From: Phosphoribacter sp037045055
GTDB taxonomy: Bacteria > Actinomycetota > Actinomycetes > Actinomycetales > Dermatophilaceae
Length of the DNA stretch: 64,000 bases
Assembly (NCBI GenBank): GCA_037045055.1
Contig: JBAOHJ010000003.1
Location: 558,001-622,000, forward strand
Reading direction: 5' to 3'
Positions within the stretch are counted from its first letter, which is position 1. Each line of letters opens with the position of its first letter. Positions 53,014 through 61,030 of this stretch are shown here, one piece after another. Made by a program: the position numbers and the translations under genes. The notes under the pieces were generated by a model, which saw only the letters and a list, made by a program, of their open reading frames with translations, was not told the DNA's origin and ran no database searches.

Positions 53014-53864
53014 GTGCCGAGGATCTCGCCGGTCACGGGATCCACGACCCCGCGCAGCTGCGCGGGGTCGACCGGGGCGAGCAGGCCCGGGCCGTTGTTC
53101 CCGGTGGTGTTGACCGCGCTGTCGACCGGGTAGGCCGCGAACCGGCCCGCCGCCGGGCCGGTGAGCAGGTCCGCGACGGCGTCCGGGTCGACCACCGCCG
53201 GGTCGAGCCAACGGGCCCAGTCCGCCGGCTCCAGGACCAGGGGCTGGCGCTCGTGGATGCGGTCCAGGCCGGGCTCGGCCGCCGTGGTGAGAATGGTGAA
53301 ACTGGTCAACCAGGCTGCCGGGTCGTCGGGGTCGGCGACGGCCGGATCGCGCCAGAACTCGTACAGCCCGGCCATGGCCAGCGTCGCAGCGTCGCCACGG
53401 TGGACGTAGAACGGCTGGCGGCGGGGTCGGCCCGACCGATCGGTCACCGTGGGCGAGACCTGCCACTCGTACCACCCGGCGGCGGGGACCAGGCAGCGCC
53501 GACGGGCGAAGGCTCGGGCGAAGGCCGGCTTGGCCAGCACGGACTCGGCCCGGGCATTGACCATGCGGGCGCCGGCCTTGACGTCCTTGGCCCAGCTGGG
53601 CACCAGACCCCAGCTCAGCAGCCGCAGCTGCCGGACCGCGGCAGCCGCGGCCGAGTCGGGGTCGGTCCGACCGCCGCGTCGGGGGCGGGTGAGCACGACC
53701 GGGGCCTGCTTGGTCGGCGCCATGTTCCAGTCCGGGCTGCCGGCCGGAGGGTCCTGCGGTGCGGCGAGGACCGAGCGCGCCGGCTCGCCGGTGGCGTCGA
53801 CCTCGACGTCGAACTCCACCACGAGCTCGGCGTGGTCCTTGCTCGCGGCATACCGACCGCACAC
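53010..53864 (-). CDS. SRAP-domain protein (YedK/HMCES-like abasic-site crosslinker)
   Basis: 284 residues from the GTG at 53864, chosen because the second residue must be cysteine: VCGRYAAS. After removal of Met the Cys forms a thiazolidine crosslink with abasic sites in single-stranded DNA and shields them. Other active-site parts are present: Asn in WNMAPTKQAPVV near 65, Glu in GWYEWQVSP near 148 and His in IHERQPLVL near 212. Longer than E. coli YedK because of loops near 25-60. The hydrolase gene follows in a 4-nt overlap. Confidence 0.92.
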   Translation of the reverse strand: MCGRYAASKDHAELVVEFDVEVDATGEPARSVLAAPQDPPAGSPDWNMAPTKQAPVVLTRPRRGGRTDPDSAAAAAVRQLRLLSWGLVPSWAKDVKAGARMVNARAESVLAKPAFARAFARRRCLVPAAGWYEWQVSPTVTDRSGRPRRQPFYVHRGDAATLAMAGLYEFWRDPAVADPDDPAAWLTSFTILTTAAEPGLDRIHERQPLVLEPADWARWLDPAVVDPDAVADLLTGPAAGRFAAYPVDSAVNTTGNNGPGLLAPVDPAQLRGVVDPVTGEILGT

Positions 53865-53965
53865 GCGTGACAGCCTAGGGCCAGGGGTAAGGCAGCAGCG
53901 CCCGACGCCGTGTCTCGACGGGCTACCGTTAGGCCACGGCACCCGCCCGCTTCCTCGGAGGACCC

Positions 53966-54436
53966 ATGATCCGCAGAGTCGCCCGTCCCATGCTCGCCTC
54001 GCTGTTCCTGGTCAGCGGCTACGACGCGGTGCAGGACCCCTCGGGTCGAGCCGCCGTCGCCGGCCCGTTCCTGGGCAAGATCGCCCCGGCGCTCAAGCTG
54101 CCCCAGGACCAGCAGCTGCTGGTGCGGCTCAACGGCGCCGCCATGCTCGCCGGTGGGGCCATGCTGGCCACCGGTCGGATGCCACGGCTGGCCTGCACGC
54201 TGCTGGCCGGCACGCTGGTGCCCACGACCCTGGCCGGTCATCCGTTCTGGGAGCAGACCGACCCGACCGAGCGGGCCGCTCAGCGGACCCAGTTCGCCAA
54301 GAACGTCGCGCTGCTCGGCGGCCTGCTGCTCGGCGCGGCCGACACGGCAGGCAAACCGGGTCTGGCGTGGCGGGCCGGGCGCGCCAAGGACGCCGCGCGC
54401 CGCAAGGTGGCCTCCGCCCAGGAGTCGCTGCGCTGA
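53966..54436 (+). CDS. DoxX-family membrane protein
   Basis: 156 residues from the ATG at 53966 with GGAGG 4-8 nt upstream. Four hydrophobic segments (about 8-22, 52-72, 74-92, 112-128) and the start RRVARPMLASLFLVSGYDAV match DoxX. The C-terminal 25 residues are basic. In mycobacteria a DoxX-like protein forms a membrane complex linked to thiol-stress defence; a similar role here would fit the nearby SigR system but is speculation. The stop overlaps the start of aroA. Confidence 0.83.
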   Translation: MIRRVARPMLASLFLVSGYDAVQDPSGRAAVAGPFLGKIAPALKLPQDQQLLVRLNGAAMLAGGAMLATGRMPRLACTLLAGTLVPTTLAGHPFWEQTDPTERAAQRTQFAKNVALLGGLLLGAADTAGKPGLAWRAGRAKDAARRKVASAQESLR

Positions 54437-55749
54437 TCGGCAACCCGAGCGCCGACCCGGCCGCGTCCGGCGACTGGGCCGCGCCGAGCGCCGTCGGGCC
54501 GCTCGACGCGGTGGTGCCCGTGCCCGGCAGCAAGTCGCTCACCAACCGCTACCTCGTGCTGGCCGCGCTCGCGCGGGAGCGCTCGACGCTGCGCGACCCG
54601 CTGCGCTCTCGCGACACCCTGCTGATGGCGAACGCGTTGCGGACCCTGGGCGCCCGGGTGGACGAGGCCGGGCCGGGTGGGCGCGACTGGGTGGTCACCC
54701 CCGGACCGCTGCGCGGCGGCGGACAGCTGCAGTGCGGCCTGGCCGGCACGGTGATGCGTTTCCTGCCGCCGGTCGCCGCCCTCGCCGCAGGCCCGGTGCG
54801 CTTCGACGGCGACCCGCCGGCCCGCCGTCGCCCGATGGGGCCGGTCCTGCACGCTCTACGCGTCCTCGGCGTGGCGCTGCAGGACGACGGGGGCGGGCGG
54901 CTGCCGTTCACGGTATGCGGCACGGGCCGGGTCCGCGGCGGCGCGGTGACCCTGGACGCCTCGCCGTCCTCGCAGTTCGTCTCCGCCCTGCTGCTGGCCG
55001 GGAGCCGGTACGAGCAGGGCGTCACCGTGCACCACGACGGCCCGCCGCTGCCCAGCCAGCCGCACGTGGCCATGACCGTGCAGACCCTGCGGGACGCCGG
55101 GGTCACCGTGCTGGACGACACCCCCGACACCTGGCAGGTGCCGCCCGGGCCGATCGAGGGGCTCGACGTCGACGTGGAGCCGGATCTGTCCAACGCCGGC
55201 CCGTTCGTCGCCGCCGCCCTGGTCGTCGGCGGACGCGTCCGCGTGCCCGGATGGCCCCAGCACACCACCCAGGCCGGGGACGCCCTGCGCGACATCCTCG
55301 ACGCCATGGGGGCCGAGGTGTCGCTGGACCAGGGCGGGCTGACGGTCCGCGGCGAGGGCCAGGTGCAGGGGGTGGACGTCGACCTGCACGACGCCAGCGA
55401 GCTCACCCCGGTCGTCGCGGCCCTGGCCGCGCTGGCCCGCTCGCCCTCGCGGATCCGCGGGGTGGGTCACATCCGCGGGCACGAGACCGACCGCTTGGCG
55501 GCCCTCGCCGCCGAGCTCGGCGCCCTCGGGGCCCGGGTCGAACAGCTGGACGACGGCCTGCGGATCTCGCCGGGGGCGCTGCGTGGGGGCCGCTTCCGGA
55601 CCTACCACGACCACCGGATGGCCACGGCCGGCGCGCTCGTGGGCCTGCGGGTGGCCGGCGTGCTGGTCGAGGACGTCGACACCACGGCCAAGACCCTGCC
55701 GGGCTTCGCCGACCGGTGGGCGAGCATGCTCGCCGGAGCCGACGGGTGA
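54433..55749 (+). CDS. aroA: 3-phosphoshikimate 1-carboxyvinyltransferase (EPSP synthase), probable CTG start
   Basis: 438 residues if translation begins at CTG 54433. No ATG, GTG or TTG lies in frame between there and the conserved N-terminal strand. The CTG forms a CTGA overlap with the doxX stop, like the ATGA/GTGA junctions elsewhere, and AGGAG lies 8 nt upstream. AroA joins phosphoenolpyruvate to shikimate-3-phosphate. Motifs: VPGSKSLTNRYLVLAALA near 30, LAGTVMRFLPPVAALA near 98, DASPSSQFVSALLLAG near 178, and YHDHRMATAGAL near 392, then TTAKTLPGF. rsgA overlaps the stop by 4 nt. Confidence 0.93.
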   Translation: MIGNPSADPAASGDWAAPSAVGPLDAVVPVPGSKSLTNRYLVLAALARERSTLRDPLRSRDTLLMANALRTLGARVDEAGPGGRDWVVTPGPLRGGGQLQCGLAGTVMRFLPPVAALAAGPVRFDGDPPARRRPMGPVLHALRVLGVALQDDGGGRLPFTVCGTGRVRGGAVTLDASPSSQFVSALLLAGSRYEQGVTVHHDGPPLPSQPHVAMTVQTLRDAGVTVLDDTPDTWQVPPGPIEGLDVDVEPDLSNAGPFVAAALVVGGRVRVPGWPQHTTQAGDALRDILDAMGAEVSLDQGGLTVRGEGQVQGVDVDLHDASELTPVVAALAALARSPSRIRGVGHIRGHETDRLAALAAELGALGARVEQLDDGLRISPGALRGGRFRTYHDHRMATAGALVGLRVAGVLVEDVDTTAKTLPGFADRWASMLAGADG

Positions 55750-56792
55750 GCTGGCGCGACCTGGACGAGTCCGACGTCCGGGTGCGTCCCAGCCGCCGCG
55801 GCTCGCGACCGAGGACCAAGGAGCGCCCGACCCACCGGGACGCGGTGCCCGGTCTCGTCGTGGGCGTCGACCGGGGTCGCTACACCTGCCTCGTCGCGGC
55901 CGGGCTGGGCGGGCCGCACCCGTCCGAGCGCACCGTGCTGGCGATGCGGGCGCGTGAGCTGGGGCGCAGCGGGATCGTCGTCGGCGACGAGGTGTCCCTC
56001 GTCGGCGACACCTCGGCCCGGCCGGACAGCCTGGCCCGGATCGTCCGGGTGCACCCCCGCCACACGGTGCTGCGCCGCAGCGCCGACGACAGCGACCCCG
56101 TGGAGCGTGTGGTCGTCGCCAACGCGCAGCAGCTCGTCGTCGTGACGTCCCTGGCCGACCCCGCGCCGCGACCGCGGCTGGTGGACCGCTGCCTCGTGGC
56201 GGCATACGACGCCGGCATCGACCCGCTGCTCGTGCTCACCAAGTCCGACCTGGTCGACCCCGGGTCCTTCGTGGCCGCCTACGCGCCGCTGGGCGTGCCG
56301 TGGCTGGCCACCTCCTGGGACCCGGATGCCGCCACGCTGGCCGGCGTGACGCCGTTGCGGGCCGCCCTCTGCGGTCGGATGTCGGTGTTCGTCGGCCACT
56401 CCGGCGTGGGCAAGTCGACCCTGGTCAACGCCCTCGTGCCCGGGGCCGACCGGGCCACCGGCGCGGTCAACGACGTCACCGGCCGGGGGCGGCATACCTC
56501 CACATCTGCGCTCGCTCTGCGCCTGCCCGACGGCGACGGATGGGTCGTCGACACCCCGGGTGTGCGCTCGTTCGGTCTGGCCCACGTCGCCCCCGCACGG
56601 ATCGTGTCGCACTTCCCGGACCTGCGGCCCGGCACCGAGGACTGCCCGCGCGGGTGCACCCACGACGAGCCCGACTGCGGCCTGGACGACTACGTCGCGC
56701 ACGGTCGGGCCGGGCCGGCGGGGACGGCCCGGCTCGACTCGCTGCGCCGGCTGCTGCGCGCCCGCAGCGGGGACTCGGAGCGACCGGGGTGA
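55746..56792 (+). CDS. rsgA: Ribosome small-subunit-dependent GTPase A
   Basis: 348 residues from the GTG at 55746 in the GTGA overlap. RsgA checks late maturation of the 30S subunit. The N-terminal OB-fold (GLVVGVDRGRYTCLVAAGL) is followed by the circularly permuted GTPase: G4 VLTKSDLVDP near 170 before G1 FVGHSGVGKSTLVNALV near 222, and G3 VDTPGVRSFGL near 272. The zinc cluster is CPRGCTHDEPDC near 298. The aroA-rsgA arrangement is common in actinobacteria. Confidence 0.95.
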   Translation: MSWRDLDESDVRVRPSRRGSRPRTKERPTHRDAVPGLVVGVDRGRYTCLVAAGLGGPHPSERTVLAMRARELGRSGIVVGDEVSLVGDTSARPDSLARIVRVHPRHTVLRRSADDSDPVERVVVANAQQLVVVTSLADPAPRPRLVDRCLVAAYDAGIDPLLVLTKSDLVDPGSFVAAYAPLGVPWLATSWDPDAATLAGVTPLRAALCGRMSVFVGHSGVGKSTLVNALVPGADRATGAVNDVTGRGRHTSTSALALRLPDGDGWVVDTPGVRSFGLAHVAPARIVSHFPDLRPGTEDCPRGCTHDEPDCGLDDYVAHGRAGPAGTARLDSLRRLLRARSGDSERPG

Positions 56793-56859
56793 ACCGCCCG
56801 TGTGATTGAGTCGTCAACCGGGATAGGTTGGTCGCACCGGACTTCAGGGAGGACACACC

Positions 56860-57294
56860 GTGTTCGACACCATCCTGGGCCTGCCGCAACACCCGCTGGT
56901 CGTGCACGCCGTGGTCGTCCTGCTGCCGCTCATGGCCGTGGCGACGGCGGTCGTCGCGCTGCGTCGGCCATGGCGGGAGCGATTCGCGTGGCCGGTCGTC
57001 GTTGCCGACCTGCTCGTGCTGGGGGCGAGCTTCGCGGCCAAGGAGAGCGGAGAGGCACTGCAGCGCCGGTTGGGCGTGCGGGTCGACGACCACGTCCGTT
57101 GGGGCGACTCGGTGCCGCTGGCCGCGCTGGGCCTGGTCGTGGCCGCCCTGCTCGTGGCCCTCGGCCGGCGCCGACCGGGTCTATCCGGCGTGGCCACGGT
57201 CCTGGCCGTGGTCGCCGGGGCCGCCACGGTGTTCTGGGTCCTGCAGGCCGGGCACACCGGCGCGAGCGCCGTCTGGGGCGGCGTCGTCCGTTAG
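56860..57294 (+). CDS. DUF2231-like small membrane protein
   Basis: 144 residues, GTG start at 56860 with GGGAGG upstream and TAGGTT (56824-56829) as probable -10 box. LGLPQHPLVVHAVVVLLPLM at the start and TVFWVLQAGHTGASAVWG at the end are the two marks of the DUF2231 family, with His residues at the membrane border. Four membrane helices. These proteins sometimes sit near cytochrome and redox genes. The role is unknown. Confidence 0.82.
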   Translation: MFDTILGLPQHPLVVHAVVVLLPLMAVATAVVALRRPWRERFAWPVVVADLLVLGASFAAKESGEALQRRLGVRVDDHVRWGDSVPLAALGLVVAALLVALGRRRPGLSGVATVLAVVAGAATVFWVLQAGHTGASAVWGGVVR

Positions 57295-57297
57295 CCT
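57292..57297 (+). promoter_or_regulatory. -10 box (TAGCCT) of a leaderless hisN transcript
   Basis: TAGCCT ends 6 nt before the GTG at 57304 and begins at the stop of the upstream gene. No Shine-Dalgarno sequence is present. Confidence 0.6.
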
Positions 57298-57303
57298 GCC
57301 CCG

Positions 57304-58092
57304 GTGAGCTACGACGACGATCTGCGCCTCGCCCACGTCCTGGCCGATGCCGTCGAGCGGATCACCATGTCCCGGTTCCGTGCCGAGGACCTCGTCGTGC
57401 AGACCAAGGCGGACCTTACCCCGGTCAGCGACGCCGACCGCGCCGCCGAGGAGCTGCTGCGCGCGCAGCTGGCCCGCACCCGCCCGCGCGACGCCGTCGA
57501 GGGCGAGGAGTTCGGCCGCACCGGGCACGGCCCTCGGCGCTGGGTGCTCGACCCGATCGACGGCACGAAGAACTTCGTCCGCGGTGTGCCGGTCTGGGCC
57601 ACCCTGATCGCCCTGGTCGACGGGGACACCCCGGTGGTGGGCCTGGTCGCCGCCCCGGCCCTGCAACGACGCTGGTGGGCCGCCCTGGGTGCCGGAGCGT
57701 ATGCCGGCCGGTCACTGTCCGCGGCCCGGCGCCTGCAGGTCTCCGGCGTCACCGACCTGGCGGACGCCTCGCTGTCCTACTCCTCGCTGGGCGGCTGGGA
57801 CCGCCTCGGGCGCCGGGAGGGGCTGCTCGAGCTCATGGCCGCGTGCTGGCGCACCCGGGCCTACGGCGACTTCTGGTCCTACATGCTGGTGGCCGAGGGC
57901 GCGGTGGACATCGCCGCCGAGCCGGAGCTCAACACCTACGACATGGCCGCCCTGGTGCCCGTGGTCACCGAGGCCGGCGGGTCCTTCACCGGACTGGACG
58001 GACGCCCCGGGTGCTGGAGCGGGCACGCCCTGGCGACCAACGGCGCCCTGCACGAGGCCGCGATGGCCCACCTCGCCACCCCGGCCCGCTGA
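57304..58092 (+). CDS. hisN: Histidinol-phosphatase of the inositol-monophosphatase family
   Basis: 262 residues, GTG start at 57304. HisN removes phosphate from histidinol phosphate, the eighth step of histidine synthesis; actinobacteria use this family. The metal site is intact: VEGEEFGRTGHG near 65 (E-E), VLDPIDGTKNFVRGVPVWAT near 82 and the third Asp in YDMAALVPVVTEAGG near 215. YGDFWSYMLVAEGAVDIAAE near 190 is characteristic of HisN over SuhB. No other his gene is close. Confidence 0.92.
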   Translation: MSYDDDLRLAHVLADAVERITMSRFRAEDLVVQTKADLTPVSDADRAAEELLRAQLARTRPRDAVEGEEFGRTGHGPRRWVLDPIDGTKNFVRGVPVWATLIALVDGDTPVVGLVAAPALQRRWWAALGAGAYAGRSLSAARRLQVSGVTDLADASLSYSSLGGWDRLGRREGLLELMAACWRTRAYGDFWSYMLVAEGAVDIAAEPELNTYDMAALVPVVTEAGGSFTGLDGRPGCWSGHALATNGALHEAAMAHLATPAR

Positions 58093-58137
58093 CGCCGGCG
58101 GCCGGTGGACCGGCCGGGGCGCAGGTGCGCCCAACGG

Positions 58138-58275
58138 TCAGGGGGCGCCGTTGGCCGCTCCGACCGCGCGGGCGGAGCCGACCGACACGCCCAGCCGTCC
58201 CGCGATCTGCCCGTAGGTCGCGCGCACCAGCGTCAGCGGCCCGACCGGGGTGAGCGGCCCGTGCATGCGCGGCAT
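58138..58275 (-). pseudogene. Relic of a methylated-DNA--protein-cysteine methyltransferase-like (Ogt/Atl) gene
   Basis: A 45-codon frame from ATG 58275 ends RATYGQIAGRLGVSVGSARA then VGAANGAP. This matches the DNA-binding core of Ogt/alkyltransferase-like proteins (T-Y-G-x-[IV]-A and R-A-V-G-x-A-[NL]-x-x-N), but it stops just before the place of the PCHR active-site motif and lacks the N-terminal part. It follows the M16 gene on the same strand by 10 bp. It is either a remnant or a very small Atl-like protein. The ATG lies inside an octamer copy (58271). Confidence 0.55.
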
Positions 58276-58285
58276 ACCGGCGATG

Positions 58286-59650
58286 CTAGTTCGGCACGAC
58301 CGTGACCTCGCCCCGGCGCAGGCCCCGCACCCCGTCGGCGAAGGACGCCGCGTCGCCGACGAGCACGACCGTCCAGCTGGAGTCGACCACGTCGCGGTAT
58401 GCCGCGTCCAGCCGGGCCGGGTCGATCGCGGCGATCTCGCGCAGCGTCCGGGTGGTGAAGTCCGTCGAGAGCCCGTCGAGGGCCAGCCCCAAGGCCTCGT
58501 CGGCGATCGCGTCGGCAGTCGCGTAGCGCCCCGGGGCGGTGAGCGAGATGTAGTCGGCGCCGCCGCGGGTCTCCTCGGGCGAGAAGCCGTCCCGGGCACC
58601 GTCGAGCAGGTCCAGCAGCAGCCGCACGGACTCCACCGTGGTGTCGGCGCGCACGCTGCCCGAGGTGACGAACACCCCCCCGCTGCGCTTGGGGCGGAAC
58701 ACCGAGCGAATGCCGTAGGTGTAGCCCTTCTGCTCGCGCAGCACCGCGTCGACCCGGGCGTTGGGCGACCCGCCGACGAGGAACGCCAGGACCGGGTAGG
58801 GCGCCCATCCGGTGGCCACCCGCCGGTTGGGTGCCGGGCATCCGACGACGATCTCGGTCTGCACCGAGCCGGGCCGGTCGACCACGACGACGCGGGCCCG
58901 GTCGGGCGCGAGCGGGGCGGGGGCCGGCTCGGGCGGGGGTCGGTGCTCCGGGGCCGCCCACCCCCCGAGGGCCGCGCCGACCTGTTCGAGGACCTCGACC
59001 CCGTCGAGGTCGCCGGCGAGCACCAGCGTCGCCCCGTCCGGGGCGACGTGCCGGGCGTGCATCCCCACGACGTCGGCGCGGCCGATGGACCGGACCGACT
59101 CGGCCGTGCCGGCGGTCGGCCGGCAGGCCCGCGACCCGGGTGCGTAGTACGTCGCGGCGAACTCCAGGGCGGCGCGCTGGGCGGCGACCGAACGGTCCTG
59201 GTCGATCTCGGCGAGCCGTTGGCGCACCTGGCGCTCCAGCTCCACCGGGGGGAATGCCGGCTCGACCAGCACCTGGCGCAACAGGTCGAGGGCGTAGTCG
59301 AGGTTGGGTTTGGCGACGTCCACGTCGACGGACAGAGCGGCCTCACCCATCGCCGCACCGATGGCCACCCCGCGCCGCTCCATGAGCCGCGCGAACTGCT
59401 CCGAGGTGTGCCGGTCGGTGCCCTCGTCGAGCATCCGCGCCATGAGCGTGCCCACCCCGTCGAGCCCCTCGGGCTCCACGACGATCGGCAGCGGCACACC
59501 CAGGCGCACCGAGTGGACGTACTGACCGGGCAGGTCGTATGCCGCGACCGTGAGACCGTTCGCCAGCCGGCCGACCTGGGGCACCGGGAACACGTACGGC
59601 TCGGCCGGCTGCACGGGCGGGCGCGGCAGCGCCGGCGGGACGGCGCTCAC
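58286..59650 (-). CDS. M16-family peptidase-like subunit lacking the zinc motif
   Basis: 454 residues from the GTG at 59650, GTGA overlap with the upstream M16 gene. The fold is M16 (VGRLANGLTVAAYDLPGQYV, later QKGYTYGIRSVFRPKRSGG with the C-domain R/Y pair). At the position of HxxEH it reads GVGTLMARMLDEGT, so it cannot bind zinc. Such subunits pair with an active partner and bind substrate, as alpha-MPP or bacterial two-gene M16 complexes do. The Y-x-x-R region is kept, as expected for substrate contact. Confidence 0.9.
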   Translation of the reverse strand: MSAVPPALPRPPVQPAEPYVFPVPQVGRLANGLTVAAYDLPGQYVHSVRLGVPLPIVVEPEGLDGVGTLMARMLDEGTDRHTSEQFARLMERRGVAIGAAMGEAALSVDVDVAKPNLDYALDLLRQVLVEPAFPPVELERQVRQRLAEIDQDRSVAAQRAALEFAATYYAPGSRACRPTAGTAESVRSIGRADVVGMHARHVAPDGATLVLAGDLDGVEVLEQVGAALGGWAAPEHRPPPEPAPAPLAPDRARVVVVDRPGSVQTEIVVGCPAPNRRVATGWAPYPVLAFLVGGSPNARVDAVLREQKGYTYGIRSVFRPKRSGGVFVTSGSVRADTTVESVRLLLDLLDGARDGFSPEETRGGADYISLTAPGRYATADAIADEALGLALDGLSTDFTTRTLREIAAIDPARLDAAYRDVVDSSWTVVLVGDAASFADGVRGLRRGEVTVVPN

Positions 59651-60939
59651 GATGCCTGCGCCGCGGTCGACTCGGGGCCGTCGAGGTAGGCCACCACGGC
59701 GCGGGCCTGCGGACGCAGCCACCGCGCCGCCGCGTCGCGGACCTGCTCGGCGCTCACCCCGGCGACCCGCTCCAGGAAGGTGGTGACATAGCCCGGGTCG
59801 TCGTGCAGCGCGGCGTAGTGGCAGATGTGGTCGGCCCGCTCGTCCTGGGCGGCCAGCGAGGACAGCCAGGCGCGCTCGGTCTCGGCCCGGACCGACTCGA
59901 GCTCCGCCTCGGTCGGGCCCTGCGCGGCGAACCGGTCCAGCTCCTCGCACAGGGCGGCTTCGACCACCTCCGGCGAGGTCCCCGCGGACACGTCGGCGCT
60001 GAACAGCCCCAAGGAGACCCCGTCGACGAAGCCCATGGCGTGCGCGGACAGCCCGGTGGCCACCTGCTCGTCCTTGACCAGGCGCTCGACCAGTCGCGAC
60101 GAGGTCAGCCCCCCCACCGCGTCGACGGCCATGGCCGCGGCCAGGTAGTCCTCGGTGGCGTCGACGGGCAGGCGGAACGCCACGTGCAGACGGTCGTTGG
60201 GCAGCGGCTTGCGCCGCTGCAGGCGCACCGGGGCGGCGAGCGGGTCCAGGTGGTGGGCGGCCGGCTGGGGTGGGCGGGCCGAGGGCGGCAGCGGGCCGAA
60301 GTGGCGCTCCACGGCGGCGATCGCCGCGGGCGGGTCGACGTCGCCGACCAGGGTAAGGACCGAGTTGTTCGGTCCGTAGTGGGTGGCGTAGAACTCGTGG
60401 ACGTCCGAGAGGGTGGCCGCCTGCAGGTCGGCCATCGACCCGATCGTCGGGTGGTGGTAGGGGTGGTCGGGGGGGAAGACCGTCGCGTAGACGTCGATGA
60501 GGGCGTTGCCGTAGGGGGTGTTGTCGTAGCGCTGGCGCTTCTCCTCCTTGACCACGTCCCGTTGGTTGTCGAGGTTCTCCTGGGTCACCGCCGCCAGCAA
60601 CCGGGCGTGCCGGTCGGCCTCCAGCCACAGGGCCAGCTCCAGCGCCCCCGTGGGCACCGTCTCGAAGTAGTTCGTCCGGTCGAACCACGTCGTCGCGTTG
60701 AGGCGACCGCCGAGGGACATCAGCGCCGAGAAGTGCTCGCCCGAGGCGACATTGGCCGACCCCTGGAACATCAGGTGCTCGAAGAGGTGGGCGAACCCGG
60801 TGCGCCCGGGCGCCTCGTGCCGCGACCCCACCCGGACCCAGAGGTTCACCGTCACGGTGGGGACGGTGTGATCCGGGCTGACCACCACCTTCAGCCCGTT
60901 GTCCAGCGTGTGCTCGACGAGCGGGTAGGCGATGACCAC
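59647..60939 (-). CDS. M16-family zinc metallopeptidase, catalytic subunit
   Basis: 430 residues from the GTG at 60939; a longer frame to 61008 exists, but TAGGGT 7 nt before 60939 and the family N-terminus (VIAYPLVEHTLDNGLKVVV) support this start. The inverted zinc motif HLFEHLMF lies near residue 52 with the third ligand Glu about 75 residues on (NQRDVVKEEKRQRY). The TPYG and HHPTIGSMADLQ segments are typical of the mitochondrial-processing-peptidase-like group. It probably degrades peptides with its non-catalytic partner encoded downstream. Confidence 0.92.
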   Translation of the reverse strand: MVIAYPLVEHTLDNGLKVVVSPDHTVPTVTVNLWVRVGSRHEAPGRTGFAHLFEHLMFQGSANVASGEHFSALMSLGGRLNATTWFDRTNYFETVPTGALELALWLEADRHARLLAAVTQENLDNQRDVVKEEKRQRYDNTPYGNALIDVYATVFPPDHPYHHPTIGSMADLQAATLSDVHEFYATHYGPNNSVLTLVGDVDPPAAIAAVERHFGPLPPSARPPQPAAHHLDPLAAPVRLQRRKPLPNDRLHVAFRLPVDATEDYLAAAMAVDAVGGLTSSRLVERLVKDEQVATGLSAHAMGFVDGVSLGLFSADVSAGTSPEVVEAALCEELDRFAAQGPTEAELESVRAETERAWLSSLAAQDERADHICHYAALHDDPGYVTTFLERVAGVSAEQVRDAAARWLRPQARAVVAYLDGPESTAAQAS

Positions 60940-60946
60940 GGGCAGG

Positions 60947-60952
60947 ACCCTA
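60947..60952 (-). promoter_or_regulatory. -10 box (TAGGGT) of the leaderless M16 operon
   Basis: On the minus strand TAGGGT ends 7 nt before the GTG at 60939. It fixes the start of the catalytic M16 gene. Confidence 0.55.
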
Positions 60953-61014
60953 CCCGGCCGGGTGTCGGGCCGCACGACCTGCCGGGACGCGCGGCGTCCG
61001 AGGGCCACGGCCGT

Positions 61015-61030
61015 CCGCGGTATGCCGCGG
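61015..61030. terminator. Palindromic hairpin at the NDH-2 stop, containing the genome octamer
   Basis: CCGCGG (61015-61020), loop TATG, CCGCGG (61025-61030), directly after the stop of ndh (61031 on the minus strand). A T-run is absent. Confidence 0.5.
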
